Assembly (NCBI RefSeq): GCF_024053505.1 | Contig: NZ_JAMXQS010000006.1 | Location: 124,001-188,000 of the forward strand | DNA length: 64,000 nt | Direction of reading: 5' to 3' | Origin: Mesorhizobium liriopis | GTDB taxonomy: Bacteria; Pseudomonadota; Alphaproteobacteria; Rhizobiales; Rhizobiaceae | Part shown: one piece after another, positions 45,545 through 56,670 of the stretch | How the letters are laid out: each line of letters begins with the position of its first letter | Numbering within the stretch: the stretch's first letter is position 1 | Position numbers and translations under genes: made by a program | The notes under the pieces: generated by a model | Databases searched by the model: none | What the model was told of the DNA's origin: nothing | Seen by the model: only the letters and a program-made list of their open reading frames with translations

Positions 45545-47431
45545 TCAAGGGACGCCGACAGGGCGCCGACGCACGACGAAGCCCTCTTCATCCGCTTCAC
45601 GCGCGATGCGCAGCTTCTCTTCGGCCTCGGTCGCCTCGCGCTGGCGTTGCCACATGGAGGCGTAGAGGCCGTTGCTTGCCAGAAGCTCGCCATGGGTGCC
45701 GCGTTCGGCGATCTCGCCATCCTTGAGCACGATGATCTCATCGGCCGAAATCACGGTGGAGAGGCGGTGCGCGATGACCAGCGTGGTACGACCTCGACTG
45801 ACCAGATCGAGCGCGGCCTGTATCTCTTGCTCGGTCTGCGTGTCGAGCGCAGAAGTCGCCTCGTCGAGCATGAGGATCGGCGGCGCTTTGAGAATCGTGC
45901 GCGCGATGGCGACACGCTGTTTCTCGCCGCCTGAAAGCTTCAGGCCGCGCTCGCCGACCATGGTTCGGTAGCCATCGGGCAGGCGTTCGATGAACGGACC
46001 GATCTGTGCCAATTCGGCCGCACGACGCACATCCTCTTCGCTCGCATCGGTTCGGCCATAGCGGATGTTGTAGGCGATGGTGTCGTTGAAGAGCACGGTA
46101 TCCTGGGGGACCATGCCTATCTCACGACGGAGGCTTTCCTGCTCGACCGAGGCAATGTTCTGCCCGTCCACCAGGATCTCGCCGCCTTGGATGTCGTAGA
46201 AGCGGAACAACAGGCGCGAGATCGTCGACTTGCCCGCACCCGATGGACCGACGATTGCGACAGTGCGCCCGGCCGGCACTTCGAAAGAGACGTTCTTGAG
46301 GATCGGTCGTGCCGGATCGTAGGCAAAGCTCACATTGCGAAACTCGATAGTGCCTTTACCCACCACCAGCGGCTTCGCATTCGGCGCATCCTGCACTTCC
46401 TGCGGTACATCCAGCAGGTCGAACATCTGTTCGATGTCGGTAAGCCCCTGGCGTACTTCGCGGTAGATGAAGCCGATGAAGTTGAGCGGCACGGAAAGCT
46501 GCATCAGCATCGTGTTGATGAAGACGAAATCGCCCACGGTCTGTGTGCCGGCCATCACTTCGCGGGCGGACATGACCATGGCAACCGTCATGCCGATGCC
46601 GAAGATCATGCCCTGACCGAAATTCAGCCAGCCGAGCGAGGTCCAGCCTTTGGTTGCGGCCACCTCGTAACGCGCCATGGAGCGGTCGAAGCGCTCGGCC
46701 TCCATGCGCTCATTGTTGAAATACTTCACCGTCTCGAAATTAAGCAGCGAGTCGATGGCCTTGGTGTTGGCGTCGGTATCGGACTCATTCTGCTCGCGCC
46801 GGATGCCGATGCGCCAGTCGCTGGCGCGGATCGTGAACCACACATAGACCGCGACGGTGATGGCGATCACCGCCACATAGGACCAGCCATAGGCGAAGGC
46901 GAAGACGCCTGCGGTCAGGGCGAACTCGAGAACGGTGGGCAGGGAGTTGAGGATCGTGAAGCGGACAATCGTCTCGATGCCCTTCGTGCCGCGCTCGATG
47001 ATACGCGACAGGCCGCCCGTGCGCCGTTCGAGATGAAAGCGCAGCGACAGCTGGTGCATGTGCACGAAAGTGCGATAGGCGAGCTGGCGCACCGCATACT
47101 GGCCGACGCTTGCGAAAAGCGCATCGCGCAGCTGGTTGAAACCCCATTGCACGAGGCGGACGACGTTGTAGCCGATGACTAGCGCGACCGGCGCCAGCAG
47201 GATCGGCGGCAGGTCCGGCAGGCCCTGAGGCTCGTCGGCCAGCGCATCGGTCGCCCATTTGAAGAAATATGGGACGCCGATCAGGACGACCTTGGCGATG
47301 ACGAGAAAGAACGTCGCCCAGATCACACGCCATCTGAGATCGGGCCGATCTTTCGGCCACATATATTCCCAGAGATTGGCGAGCGTGCGGAAAGTCGAGC
47401 CGGTTTCGGCCGAAACTGTTTTCTGCGCCAT
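45545..47431 (-). CDS. ATM1/HMT1-type ABC exporter (fused membrane and ATPase domains)
   Basis: A 628-residue half-transporter with six membrane helices (about residues 35-330) and a C-terminal ATPase: Walker A GPSGAGKST, signature LSGGEKQR, Walker B ILMLDEATSALD, His-switch IAHRLST. Membrane-domain sequence (LRFHLERRTGGLSR, ERGTKGIETIVRF, NFETVKYFNNE) is characteristic of the ATM1 subfamily, which exports glutathione-linked compounds and heavy-metal conjugates. It starts 4 bp after the arsR stop, so it is probably the regulated target. Substrate is inferred only from family and the ArsR partner. Confidence 0.92.
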   Translation of the reverse strand: MAQKTVSAETGSTFRTLANLWEYMWPKDRPDLRWRVIWATFFLVIAKVVLIGVPYFFKWATDALADEPQGLPDLPPILLAPVALVIGYNVVRLVQWGFNQLRDALFASVGQYAVRQLAYRTFVHMHQLSLRFHLERRTGGLSRIIERGTKGIETIVRFTILNSLPTVLEFALTAGVFAFAYGWSYVAVIAITVAVYVWFTIRASDWRIGIRREQNESDTDANTKAIDSLLNFETVKYFNNERMEAERFDRSMARYEVAATKGWTSLGWLNFGQGMIFGIGMTVAMVMSAREVMAGTQTVGDFVFINTMLMQLSVPLNFIGFIYREVRQGLTDIEQMFDLLDVPQEVQDAPNAKPLVVGKGTIEFRNVSFAYDPARPILKNVSFEVPAGRTVAIVGPSGAGKSTISRLLFRFYDIQGGEILVDGQNIASVEQESLRREIGMVPQDTVLFNDTIAYNIRYGRTDASEEDVRRAAELAQIGPFIERLPDGYRTMVGERGLKLSGGEKQRVAIARTILKAPPILMLDEATSALDTQTEQEIQAALDLVSRGRTTLVIAHRLSTVISADEIIVLKDGEIAERGTHGELLASNGLYASMWQRQREATEAEEKLRIAREADEEGFVVRRRPVGVP

Positions 47432-47435
47432 GGCG

Positions 47436-47747
47436 TCAGGCCTTTTCAACGCAGCAAGCGGACAGTCTCGCGAGTTCGGCCTGAAGCTGCTCGAACGCGG
47501 CAAGTTCGACAGTGAACAGCGACTTTTGACCCTGTGCCGCTTGTTTCACCAAGCCGGCATCCACCAGCACCCTGAGATGCTGGGATACGGTCGATTGCGC
47601 GAGATCGAGCCGAGCCACGACCTGCCCGCAGCAACAGCTCCGTTCCAGGAGAAGATGCTGCAGAATTTCAAGGCGGCGCGGGTGACCAAGGGCCGCGAAG
47701 CCCTTGGCAACATCGCCCATGCCCGCTGATACGGAGGAATTATTCAT
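47436..47747 (-). CDS. ArsR family transcriptional regulator
   Basis: A 103-residue winged-helix repressor. The recognition helix is LDLAQSTVSQHLRVL (about residues 47-61). Cysteines lie in a CCC cluster at 38-40 just before the DNA-binding helices and as a CC pair at 98-99, places used for metal or metalloid binding in several ArsR proteins. The start ATG at 47747 lies inside a 33-bp palindrome; no ribosome-binding site is seen ahead of it, so translation may begin at Met10 or on a nearly leaderless message. It heads a two-gene operon with the ATM1-type exporter. Confidence 0.9.
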   Translation of the reverse strand: MNNSSVSAGMGDVAKGFAALGHPRRLEILQHLLLERSCCCGQVVARLDLAQSTVSQHLRVLVDAGLVKQAAQGQKSLFTVELAAFEQLQAELARLSACCVEKA

Positions 47748-47773
47748 CGTCTATCGCCGATAGACGATGAATA
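47741..47773. promoter_or_regulatory. 33-bp perfect palindrome: probable ArsR operator
   Basis: Two 16-base arms TATTCATCGTCTATCG and CGATAGACGATGAATA are separated by one base. The core TATCG-N-CGATA is typical of ArsR-family operators. It covers the arsR start codon, so bound repressor would block its own transcript and that of the ABC exporter. Confidence 0.85.
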
Positions 47774-47804
47774 TTGGCTCTTCAACATGCGAATTGGAGA
47801 ATGG

Positions 47805-49472
47805 TCAGTTCGCCGCAGGCGGGTTCGAGACGGACTGCTCGCCCATCGCGCCCATATTCGCTGCTTCACCCTCTGCAGATTTATTGGGCACCGTGAAAAC
47901 CTGACCCGGCCAGATGCGGTTCGGGTTGGTGATCTGCTGCTGGTTGGCGAGGTAAATGGTCGAGTAGCGCGTGCCGAAGCCGTAGACCCGGCGCGAAATG
48001 CGCCAGAGATTGTCGCCGCGCCGGATGATCACGGCGCCATCGACGTTCTGAAGTGCTGGCGACAAGTTCTCATCGGTCTGCGCCGCTGTGTGCGCCGAGG
48101 CGACGGCGGTATCGGCACTATGGGCGTCGCCCTGCCCTGAGCCAGCGGCGGATTGCGCTGTCGATGCGCCGGGCTCAGACGACCCAGCGCCGTTGGTCTG
48201 TGCAGCCGCCTGTTCGCCGATTGGACCGTCAGCAGCGCTTTGCGCACCAACTGCACCAGCCGGCGTGCCGGGAGCAGCAGGCGACGTCTGGGATGTCGTC
48301 GCATCGGATGTGGGAGCAGCGGTCGCCTTTGCGGGAGTGCTCGGTGCCACGGCGGCGAGCGTCTCTCCAGGCTCACGCTGGAACGGCACTGCGGCGCGAG
48401 CCGTCACTTTTCCGTCCGCGCCGAGCACATCCGCGCGGACGACGTAATTTCCGACCGCAAGGTCGCGCTGCGCTTCGACCAGGAACTGGCCATCGGGCGA
48501 CGCCTTGGCATCGCCCAGCAGCGTCTCGCCCGCATAAACACGGACGGTTGCGCCCGGCGCGGCACTGCCTGCGACGAAGACCTTGCGGCCTTCGATTTCG
48601 ACGGCCTTGACTGCTACCGCATTCTGCGAGCCGGGCGCTCCAGCAGGTACCGTGACGCGGGGCTGCGTCTCGGTTACTGCAACCTCGGCACCGCTGGGAG
48701 CAGACGTTTTCGACGGCGCACTCTGTGCTGTTGGCGTCTGAGAACCGCCCGACGCCTGACTTTGTGTCGCCACATCCGGCATCGGCTGTGCGGGTTGCAC
48801 AGCGGCGTTGCTGTCGGGCTGCGGTGCCGTCAGGATTCGGCTCGCCTCACCCGGCTGATCGACCATCGCCAGCACTTGGCCGTTCGGCTGCATGGGCACG
48901 GAAACGGTGGCCGTTTGCGGGGAGACGACCGGCTTGCCATCGGGACCTGTCGCCTGGAGCTCGATCTGGTGGTTGCCGGGCTCGAGCGGCTGGTCGAGAA
49001 CGATAGCGAAATCGCCCCCCGGTCCCGCCTGCGCACTGCCTAGGACCTTGCCGCCGAGCCGAAGTTCGACCTTGGCGTTCGGCGCCGCCTGCCCCGCCAC
49101 GACTGCCGAACCATCACCCTCGACCCGAACGACGTCGAAGGACGGCGTCGCGACAATTGCTGCGGCAGGGTTCGCATTCGCCGATGATGGCGCCGTCCCT
49201 TGTTCGGGCTGCGCCATGTCAGCTGGCGGCGTTGTGGCCTGTTCAGTGCCGACAGACGTCCGATCACCCTTCGGCGCGCTCGCGGCGACGTCCGTGGTGC
49301 GACCTTCCTTGCTCGTCGTTCCAGCCACCGGCGAATTGACAGCACCATTCTGCGCGGCTTGTTGCGACGGCGAAGCGCTCGGCTGCCAGCGGCCGGCGAC
49401 ATATGCCGCGCCAGTCACAGCCAGCACACCGCCCAGCACAAACAAAAATATCTTCAACGGCTTGTTAGCCAT
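47805..49472 (-). CDS. LysM domain membrane-anchored protein with bacterial Ig-like repeats
   Basis: A 555-residue protein. One N-terminal membrane helix (KIFLFVLGGVLAVTGAAYVAG) is followed by long Ala/Ser/Thr/Pro/Gln-rich linkers. Two similar beta modules of the pattern VEGDGSAVVAGQAAPNAKVELRLGG (near 125) and VEIEGRKVFVAGSAAPGATV (near 305) resemble bacterial Ig-like domains. A C-terminal LysM (RRGDNLWRISRRVYG ... IWPGQVFTVP) should bind peptidoglycan. GGGAG precedes the ATG. Function is likely structural or envelope-linked; homologues sit next to the LOG-family gene in rhizobia. Confidence 0.86.
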   Translation of the reverse strand: MANKPLKIFLFVLGGVLAVTGAAYVAGRWQPSASPSQQAAQNGAVNSPVAGTTSKEGRTTDVAASAPKGDRTSVGTEQATTPPADMAQPEQGTAPSSANANPAAAIVATPSFDVVRVEGDGSAVVAGQAAPNAKVELRLGGKVLGSAQAGPGGDFAIVLDQPLEPGNHQIELQATGPDGKPVVSPQTATVSVPMQPNGQVLAMVDQPGEASRILTAPQPDSNAAVQPAQPMPDVATQSQASGGSQTPTAQSAPSKTSAPSGAEVAVTETQPRVTVPAGAPGSQNAVAVKAVEIEGRKVFVAGSAAPGATVRVYAGETLLGDAKASPDGQFLVEAQRDLAVGNYVVRADVLGADGKVTARAAVPFQREPGETLAAVAPSTPAKATAAPTSDATTSQTSPAAPGTPAGAVGAQSAADGPIGEQAAAQTNGAGSSEPGASTAQSAAGSGQGDAHSADTAVASAHTAAQTDENLSPALQNVDGAVIIRRGDNLWRISRRVYGFGTRYSTIYLANQQQITNPNRIWPGQVFTVPNKSAEGEAANMGAMGEQSVSNPPAAN

Positions 49473-49581
49473 TCTTCCAGCTCCCACCACCCCCATGGAT
49501 TTAGCGGCTTTTGCCGGCGCTCACAAGAAACGCGTGCTGCGCTCTTGACGAGTTACGAGCGCCATCCCCAATCAGTTTCCC

Positions 49582-50184
49582 ATGACCATGATTCGATCCG
49601 TCTGCGTGTATTGCGGTTCCTCCAACGGGAACGGTGGGCTTTATCGAGCGGCGGGCGTCGCGCTGGGCCGAAGCATCGGCGAGGCCGGGCTGAGACTTGT
49701 TTATGGCGGTGGCACGCGCGGCATCATGGGCGCGGTCGCCGAAGGGGCGATGGCCGCGGGCGGCACGGTCACCGGCATCATTCCGAGCTTTCTGCTCGAC
49801 AAGGAGGCGTCGCGCGATGCGCTGGCGCATCTGACCGAAGTCACCATCACCGAGAACATGCATGAGCGCAAGCACGCGATGTTCGAGCGCTCCGATGCCT
49901 TCGTTGCAATGCCCGGCGGCATCGGCACGCTGGAGGAGATCGTCGAGATCATGACCTGGGGACAGCTCGGCCGTCACCACAAACCGATCCTGTTTGCCAA
50001 CATCAACGGCTTCTGGGACCCGATGCTCACACTTCTCGATCACATGCGCACGGAGGGTTTCGTCCATACCGGTCACCTGGTTCAGCCGCTTGTGGTGGAT
50101 ACGGCCGAAAAGATCGTGCCCGCCCTGCTCGCGGCAGGCAGTTCCGGGAACAGCGGCGATGCGCCGATTATTCAGAAAATGTAG
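49582..50184 (+). CDS. LOG family protein (TIGR00730; cytokinin riboside 5'-monophosphate phosphoribohydrolase type)
   Basis: A 200-residue Rossmann-fold enzyme with the LOG signature PGGIGTLEE at residues 111-119, MHERKHAM just before, and GGGTRGIMG near 42-50. LOG enzymes cleave N6-substituted AMP to the free base and ribose-5-phosphate; in bacteria many act as general nucleotide monophosphate nucleosidases. A second ATG two codons later is an alternative start. It is divergent from the LysM gene and convergent with rarD. Confidence 0.9.
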   Translation: MTMIRSVCVYCGSSNGNGGLYRAAGVALGRSIGEAGLRLVYGGGTRGIMGAVAEGAMAAGGTVTGIIPSFLLDKEASRDALAHLTEVTITENMHERKHAMFERSDAFVAMPGGIGTLEEIVEIMTWGQLGRHHKPILFANINGFWDPMLTLLDHMRTEGFVHTGHLVQPLVVDTAEKIVPALLAAGSSGNSGDAPIIQKM

Positions 50185-50190
50185 GGGCGC

Positions 50191-51096
50191 TCACCGCTTT
50201 CTGAAGATCGACCAGGTGTAGACGACGAGCGACAGCCAGATCAGGATGAAAGCGATGCCGCGAACGGTGCTGAAGGGTTCGCGGAAGACGAATACCGCGA
50301 TCAGGAACACCAGCGTCGGTGCGATGTATTGCATGATGGCGATGGTCGACAGGCGCAGGCGCTTGGCGCCGTTGGCGTAGAGGATCAGCGGGATCGCTGT
50401 GACCAGGCCCGATGCCATCAGCAGAACCGTGTCCTGCCAGCCCGTCACGCCGAAATGTGCCGTGCCGCTCTGGCCGACCCAGAAAAGGCAGATCAGCGCC
50501 AGCGGCGAGAGCAGAAGGACTTCCAGAAAGAAACCCTGATTTGCGCCGATCGGCAGAGCTTTCTTGAGCAGCGCATAGACGCCCCAAGAGCCGGCAAGGC
50601 CAAGCGAAACCCAAGGCAGGCCGCCGGTTTCCCATGTCAGGAGTGCGACGGCCGCAGCCGCGATTCCCACCGCAACCATCTGCAGTCCATTAAGCTTCTC
50701 GCCGAGAACGGCGGCTGCTAGCAGAACGCTGATGAGCGGATTGATGTAATAGCCGAGCGCGCCTTCCACGGCGTGGCCCGAGCCGATCGCCCAGACATAG
50801 ATGCTCCAGTTGACCGTCAGGAAGCCGGCCATCAGCATCCCCATGCCGATCATGCGCGGCGAGATCAGGGCTTCGCGCAACTCTTTGGTCCGGCCGGTCA
50901 GGATTACGACCAAGCCCGCAATCGGCAGCGACCAGAGAATCCGGTGCGCGACCACTTCGAAGATCGGGATGTGCCCGACCGCCTTCAGGTAGAATGGCAG
51001 GAAGCCCCAGAGCAGGTAGGCCGAGAAAGCGAAGGCGAAACCCTTGCGGCTCTCATCGGCGGGCGCATCGACCGGCGCGGCGGCGAGTGTCGACAT
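50191..51096 (-). CDS. rarD: EamA/RarD family transporter
   Basis: A 301-residue membrane protein with ten predicted helices in two EamA repeats. The N-terminal AYLLWGFLPFYLKAVG and later GYYINPLISVLLA and AIPLILYANGAKRLRLS are typical of RarD, a DMT-superfamily permease named for chloramphenicol sensitivity in Pseudomonas. The transported substrate is unknown. It lies 91 bp downstream of cimA on the minus strand and may be on the same transcript. Confidence 0.9.
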   Translation of the reverse strand: MSTLAAAPVDAPADESRKGFAFAFSAYLLWGFLPFYLKAVGHIPIFEVVAHRILWSLPIAGLVVILTGRTKELREALISPRMIGMGMLMAGFLTVNWSIYVWAIGSGHAVEGALGYYINPLISVLLAAAVLGEKLNGLQMVAVGIAAAAVALLTWETGGLPWVSLGLAGSWGVYALLKKALPIGANQGFFLEVLLLSPLALICLFWVGQSGTAHFGVTGWQDTVLLMASGLVTAIPLILYANGAKRLRLSTIAIMQYIAPTLVFLIAVFVFREPFSTVRGIAFILIWLSLVVYTWSIFRKR

Positions 51097-51187
51097 CGGG
51101 CGTTTCTCCAGACGGCTTTTGACCCCGCCTCTGCGCCTGTTCAGCCCCGCTTACCAGTTCAATTCGTTGATCCAACCATTAACGGCT

Positions 51188-52804
51188 CTACTCCGCGGCT
51201 GCCCGCCCCGCGAGATCGCGGTTCTTCATGAGCTTGAAGACGATGGAATCCATCAGGGCCTGGAAGGACGCGTCGATGATGTTGTCCGAGACACCAACGG
51301 TAGTCCAACGCGCGCCTGCGCCATCATGCGATTCGATCAGGACACGCGTCGTGGCTGCGGTGCCGCCATTGAGGATGCGGACTTTGAAGTCCACGAGTTC
51401 AAGGTCGGCGATCTCGCGCTGGTATTTGCCGAGGTCCTTCCGCAGCGCGATGTCGAGCGCGTTAACCGGGCCATGACCTTCGGCGACAGACATCTTCTCT
51501 TCACCGTCGATCAGCACTTTCACGACCGCTTCCGAGAAGGTGCGCAGCGTTCCGTTCGCGTCGTAGCGGCGCTCGACGGTGCAGCGGAAGCTCGTGACGT
51601 GAAAGAAGTCCGGCACCGTGTCGAGCATGCGGCGGGCGAGGAGCTCGAAGCTCGCATCCGCCCCTTCATAGGCGTAGCCCTCGGCCTCACGCTCCTTGAC
51701 CAGCGCCACGAGGGCATCGAGGCGTCCCTCGCCTTTCGGCACGTCGATGCCGCGACGCTTGAGTTCGGCCACGAAATTGGCCTTGCCGCCCTGGTCGGAA
51801 ACCATGACGCGCCGGCGATTGCCGACGCTTTCGGGTGGCACATGCTCGTAAGTGGCCGGTTCCTTGAGCAAAGCCGAAGCGTGAATTCCGGCTTTGGTCG
51901 CAAACGCCGACTGGCCCACATAAGGCGACTGTGCATCCGGCGCGCGGTTCAACAGCTCGTCGAACCCGCGCGAGAGATGCGTGATTCCTGCCAGCGCGTC
52001 TGGGGAGATGCCGGTCTCGAAGCGCTCGGCATAAGCAGGCTTGAGCAGCAAGGTCGGGATCAAGGAGACGAGATTCGCATTGCCGCAACGCTCGCCGATG
52101 CCGTTCAAGGTGCCTTGGATCTGGCGCGCGCCGGCCTCGACGGCGGCCAGCGCATTCGCGACGGCCTGACCCGTATCGTTGTGCGGATGGATTCCGAGTT
52201 GTGCGCCGGGGATGCCGCCCCTCACGACCTGCTCGACGATTGCCCGCACTTCGCTCGGTTGGGTGCCGCCATTGGTGTCGCACAGCACGACCCATCGCGC
52301 ACCGGCTTCATAGGCTGTTCGCGCGCAGGCAAGGGCGTAGGTCGGGTTCGCCTTGAAGCCGTCGAAGAAATGCTCGCAATCGACCATTACCGCCCGGCCC
52401 GCAGCCGAGGCCGCCTCGACCGAGGCACGGATGGCGTCGAGGTTTTCGTCCTTTGTGCAGCCCAGCGCCACGCGTACGTGGTAGTCCCAACTCTTGGCCA
52501 CGAAACACACGGCATCGGCTTCCGCGCGTAGGAGCGTCGCGAGACCGGGGTCGTTCGAGGCCGAGACGCCGACGCGCTTGGTCATGCCGAAGGCGACGAA
52601 CTTCGCCTTCGCGGTGCGTTTGCGCGTGAAGAAGGCCGTGTCCAGCGGGTTTGCACCGGGATAGCCGCCTTCGACGTAATCGACGCCGAGTTCATCGAGC
52701 ATGCGCGCAATCGAGATTTTCTCCTCGAGCGAGAAATCGATGCCGGGTGTCTGTTGGCCGTCACGCAGGGTCGTGTCGAAAAGATAGATGCGTTCCCGCG
52801 ACAT
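51188..52804 (-). CDS. cimA: Citramalate synthase CimA
   Basis: A 538-residue enzyme of the DRE-TIM family. It has DTTLRDGQQTPG (residues 10-21), an HPHND metal site, GERCGNANL, and a C-terminal LeuA-type dimer domain. It condenses pyruvate and acetyl-CoA to (R)-citramalate, a threonine-independent route to isoleucine. Distinction from 2-isopropylmalate synthase or homocitrate synthase rests on the overall pattern (YLFDTTLRDG, DYVEGGYPGANP). It starts 4 bp after the pip stop, at the end of the cysS-GFA-GFA-pip-cimA run. Confidence 0.92.
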   Translation of the reverse strand: MSRERIYLFDTTLRDGQQTPGIDFSLEEKISIARMLDELGVDYVEGGYPGANPLDTAFFTRKRTAKAKFVAFGMTKRVGVSASNDPGLATLLRAEADAVCFVAKSWDYHVRVALGCTKDENLDAIRASVEAASAAGRAVMVDCEHFFDGFKANPTYALACARTAYEAGARWVVLCDTNGGTQPSEVRAIVEQVVRGGIPGAQLGIHPHNDTGQAVANALAAVEAGARQIQGTLNGIGERCGNANLVSLIPTLLLKPAYAERFETGISPDALAGITHLSRGFDELLNRAPDAQSPYVGQSAFATKAGIHASALLKEPATYEHVPPESVGNRRRVMVSDQGGKANFVAELKRRGIDVPKGEGRLDALVALVKEREAEGYAYEGADASFELLARRMLDTVPDFFHVTSFRCTVERRYDANGTLRTFSEAVVKVLIDGEEKMSVAEGHGPVNALDIALRKDLGKYQREIADLELVDFKVRILNGGTAATTRVLIESHDGAGARWTTVGVSDNIIDASFQALMDSIVFKLMKNRDLAGRAAAE

Positions 52805-52808
52805 AAGC

Positions 52809-54231
<1,423 letters not shown>

Positions 54232-54235
<4 letters not shown>

Positions 54236-54723
54236 GCGTGCTTCTCCAAGGGCCACTGATCGGTATCGTGATCGGGATGCTGATAGGACACGATGTCCAG
54301 CAAATAGCTGGATGCATCGGTGTCGTCGAACGTGTCATGGCCCGGAAGCGACGGCACGCTATCGACGTACGGCAAAGCCGCCTCGCGGCCCCACTGGACG
54401 GTTGGCGCCAGTGACGAGGGGTCATCGAATGCGCCGACCGTCAGTGCGATGCCTTCCGGCGTCTCGAAGGTCAGCGGCGTGCCGCACTCAGCGCAGAAAC
54501 CGCGCTTGACGTGATTGGACGACTGAAATCGCTTCGGCTCGCCGCGCGTCCATTCCAGCGTCGCATCGCCCGTGCCGACGAGCGTCAGATACAGATTGCC
54601 GGCCGCCTTCTGGCACATGCGGCAGTGACAGACGGAAGGCGACTCGATGGCGCCTTCCACGTGGAAGCGGACGGCACCACACTGGCAGCCGCCCGAGAAA
54701 GTGGGCCTGTTGTCGAGGCTCAT
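54232..54723 (-). CDS. GFA family zinc protein, copy 2
   Basis: A 163-residue GFA/CENP-V fold protein with [19 protein letters not shown] and [11 protein letters not shown] as zinc ligands, and a C-terminal [12 protein letters not shown] shared with copy 1. Start ATG at 54723 overlaps the cysS stop (ATGA). Being translationally coupled to a cysteinyl-tRNA synthetase hints at thiol metabolism, but this is inference only. Function unproven. Confidence 0.88.
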
Positions 54724-56153
54724 CGGTTGACCTCCCAAGTCGTGATGCGCTCTCCCGTCGCCGGGTCTTTGCCGTCCTTGAGCTGGACACCTTCGGCAAG
54801 AAGCTCGTCGCGAATCCTGTCAGCTTCGCCCCAATCCTTCGCGCGGATCAACTGCAAGCGCTGCTCGATCCGCGCGGTAAGCTTCTCGGCTTCGTCTGCA
54901 TCGAGTTGCTTGGCAGTGAAATCCAATCCGAGAAGTTCCGCAGCGGCCCGAAACTCACCCGCGGCAATACCCTCGCCACGCTGGCTGAAGAGCCAGTTCA
55001 GCGCAGCGGCAGTGTTGAGATCGTCCCCGATGGTCTCGAGAAATTCCGATGGGACATTCGACGCCGGCGTGTTGCCGATAAAGGAGCGCGCCCGTGCCAC
55101 GAGGTTCTCCGCCTCCTGAAGCTTGCGGACGCTGAAATCGATCGGCTCGCGGTAGTGCGTCATCAGCATCGCCAGACGCAGCACCTCGCCCGGCCATGCC
55201 CGCCCCCCGAACTTGTCGGTTTCCAATAGCTCGGCGATGGTGACGAAATTGCCCTCGCTCTTGGACATCTTGCGCCCTTCGACCTGCACGAATCCGTTGT
55301 GAAGCCAGTAATTGGCCATCACTTCCGTGCCATGCGCACAGCGCGACTGGGCGATCTCGTTCTCATGGTGGGGGAAGATCAAGTCGAGCCCACCGCCATG
55401 GATGTCGAAGACTTTGCCGAGATAGGCAGCCGACATGGCGGAACACTCGATGTGCCAGCCGGGGCGGCCACGGATGGGGATTTTCTGCCCATCGACCTCG
55501 AAGGATGCATCCCAGCCGGGCTCGTCCGCGCTGGAGGATTTCCAGAGCACGAAGTCGGCGGGGTTTCGCTTGTGCGCATCCACCGCCACGCGCGCGCCGG
55601 CCTGCTGCTCGTCGAGAGGACGTTTCGAAAGCGCGCCGTAATCGGCCATCGAGCGGGTGTCGAACAGGATTTCACCTTCCGCCTCATAAGCATGACCGCG
55701 TTTGATGAGATCCTGAATGATGCTCACCATATCGGCCTTGCCATCCGCGCGCGGCAGCACGAACTCGGTAGCGCGCGGCTGCACGGTCGGGTTCAAGCAG
55801 CCGAGCGCCTGGACGTCCTTCTGATACTGCGCCGCCGTCGTTTCCGTCACCTTGCGGATCGCGTCGTTGAGCGGCAGGCCGGGATGGTCGCGCAAGGCGC
55901 GCGCGTTGATCTTGTCGTCCACGTCCGTGATGTTGCGGGCATAGGTGACGTGATCGTCACCGTAGAGGTGGCGCAGCAGACGGAACAGCACGTCGAAGAC
56001 GATGGCCGGGCGCGCATTGCCGATATGGGCATAGTCGTAGACGGTGGGCCCGCAGACATACATGCGCACGTTCTTCGCATCGATCGGCAGGAAGGCCTGC
56101 TTTTCTCGCGCCAGCGTGTTGTAAAGCCTCAGCTTCGGTGTGCCGTCAGTCAT
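54720..56153 (-). CDS. cysS: Cysteinyl-tRNA synthetase CysS
   Basis: A 477-residue class I aminoacyl-tRNA synthetase. Present are [19 protein letters not shown] (HIGH-type motif and a zinc Cys), [20 protein letters not shown], and KMSKSEGN. It charges tRNA-Cys. The ATG at 56153 is preferred over a TTG one codon upstream. It begins the gene run cysS-GFA-GFA-pip-cimA. No T-box or other leader element was recognised upstream. Confidence 0.97.
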   Translation of the reverse strand: MTDGTPKLRLYNTLAREKQAFLPIDAKNVRMYVCGPTVYDYAHIGNARPAIVFDVLFRLLRHLYGDDHVTYARNITDVDDKINARALRDHPGLPLNDAIRKVTETTAAQYQKDVQALGCLNPTVQPRATEFVLPRADGKADMVSIIQDLIKRGHAYEAEGEILFDTRSMADYGALSKRPLDEQQAGARVAVDAHKRNPADFVLWKSSSADEPGWDASFEVDGQKIPIRGRPGWHIECSAMSAAYLGKVFDIHGGGLDLIFPHHENEIAQSRCAHGTEVMANYWLHNGFVQVEGRKMSKSEGNFVTIAELLETDKFGGRAWPGEVLRLAMLMTHYREPIDFSVRKLQEAENLVARARSFIGNTPASNVPSEFLETIGDDLNTAAALNWLFSQRGEGIAAGEFRAAAELLGLDFTAKQLDADEAEKLTARIEQRLQLIRAKDWGEADRIRDELLAEGVQLKDGKDPATGERITTWEVNR

Positions 56154-56511
56154 CAAGTCCGCCCGTCAGAGAACGCGAAAAGCTCAACCGCCCGCCGGCT
56201 GGTCGGGTGGGTTCTCGTGCAGTCTCAGTGAGAGGGCGAAAACGTCCGGACCAGCCAAAGGGCTAGCCGATAATGCAGATGCCGGAAATGGCCGTGGACG
56301 CGTTCATGCGTGTCTCTTCTTCCACACGGCAAAGAAAATCAAGTCCCGACACAATCGAACGCCCCGGGCGGCATCGGTTCGAAACACTTCGTTAAGCATG
56401 AGAGCGCTTCGCTGAAACATCTTGATACGAAGGTTGAACGTGGCGTCACGAATTCGACCGAATCCGCCAACACTTCTTCGGTCCATAGGGACACGAGATC
56501 GGGAGAGAACA
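56154..56511. other. 358-bp gap between divergent cysS and a small plus-strand gene
   Basis: I see no convincing protein gene, tRNA or strong hairpin. It must contain the promoters for cysS (minus) and the 52-residue gene plus Nudix gene (plus). Short overlapping frames on both strands lack ribosome-binding sites and family similarity. Confidence 0.5.
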
Positions 56512-56670
56512 ATGTCCGCCAAGAAGCCGGAAGCCGAACGAGCGCAAATCGACAACCAGGCGCTTGCCACCCAGTATCGTGAGATCGGCCCTGCCGCGCT
56601 CGTCGCAGCCCTGCTTTGCGCCGCCAAGAAGGGCAAGAAGGCTGACGAGGGCAAAAAGAAAGCCGCTTGA
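56512..56670 (+). CDS. Small lysine-rich protein (52 residues), unknown function
   Basis: A short protein starting MSAKKPEAERAQIDNQ, with a hydrophobic middle (GPAALVAALLCAAKK) and a basic tail GKKADEGKKKAA. A good GGGAGAG ribosome-binding sequence is 6 bases upstream. Its stop overlaps the TTG start of the Nudix gene (TTGA). I do not recognise a named family. The good start signal and coupling make it likely to be real. Confidence 0.65.
   Translation: MSAKKPEAERAQIDNQALATQYREIGPAALVAALLCAAKKGKKADEGKKKAA

Noticed and set aside
56154-56511. T-box or other leader element ahead of cysS
   Set aside because: No T-box core sequence or antiterminator pairing was seen, and alphaproteobacterial cysS genes do not usually carry one.
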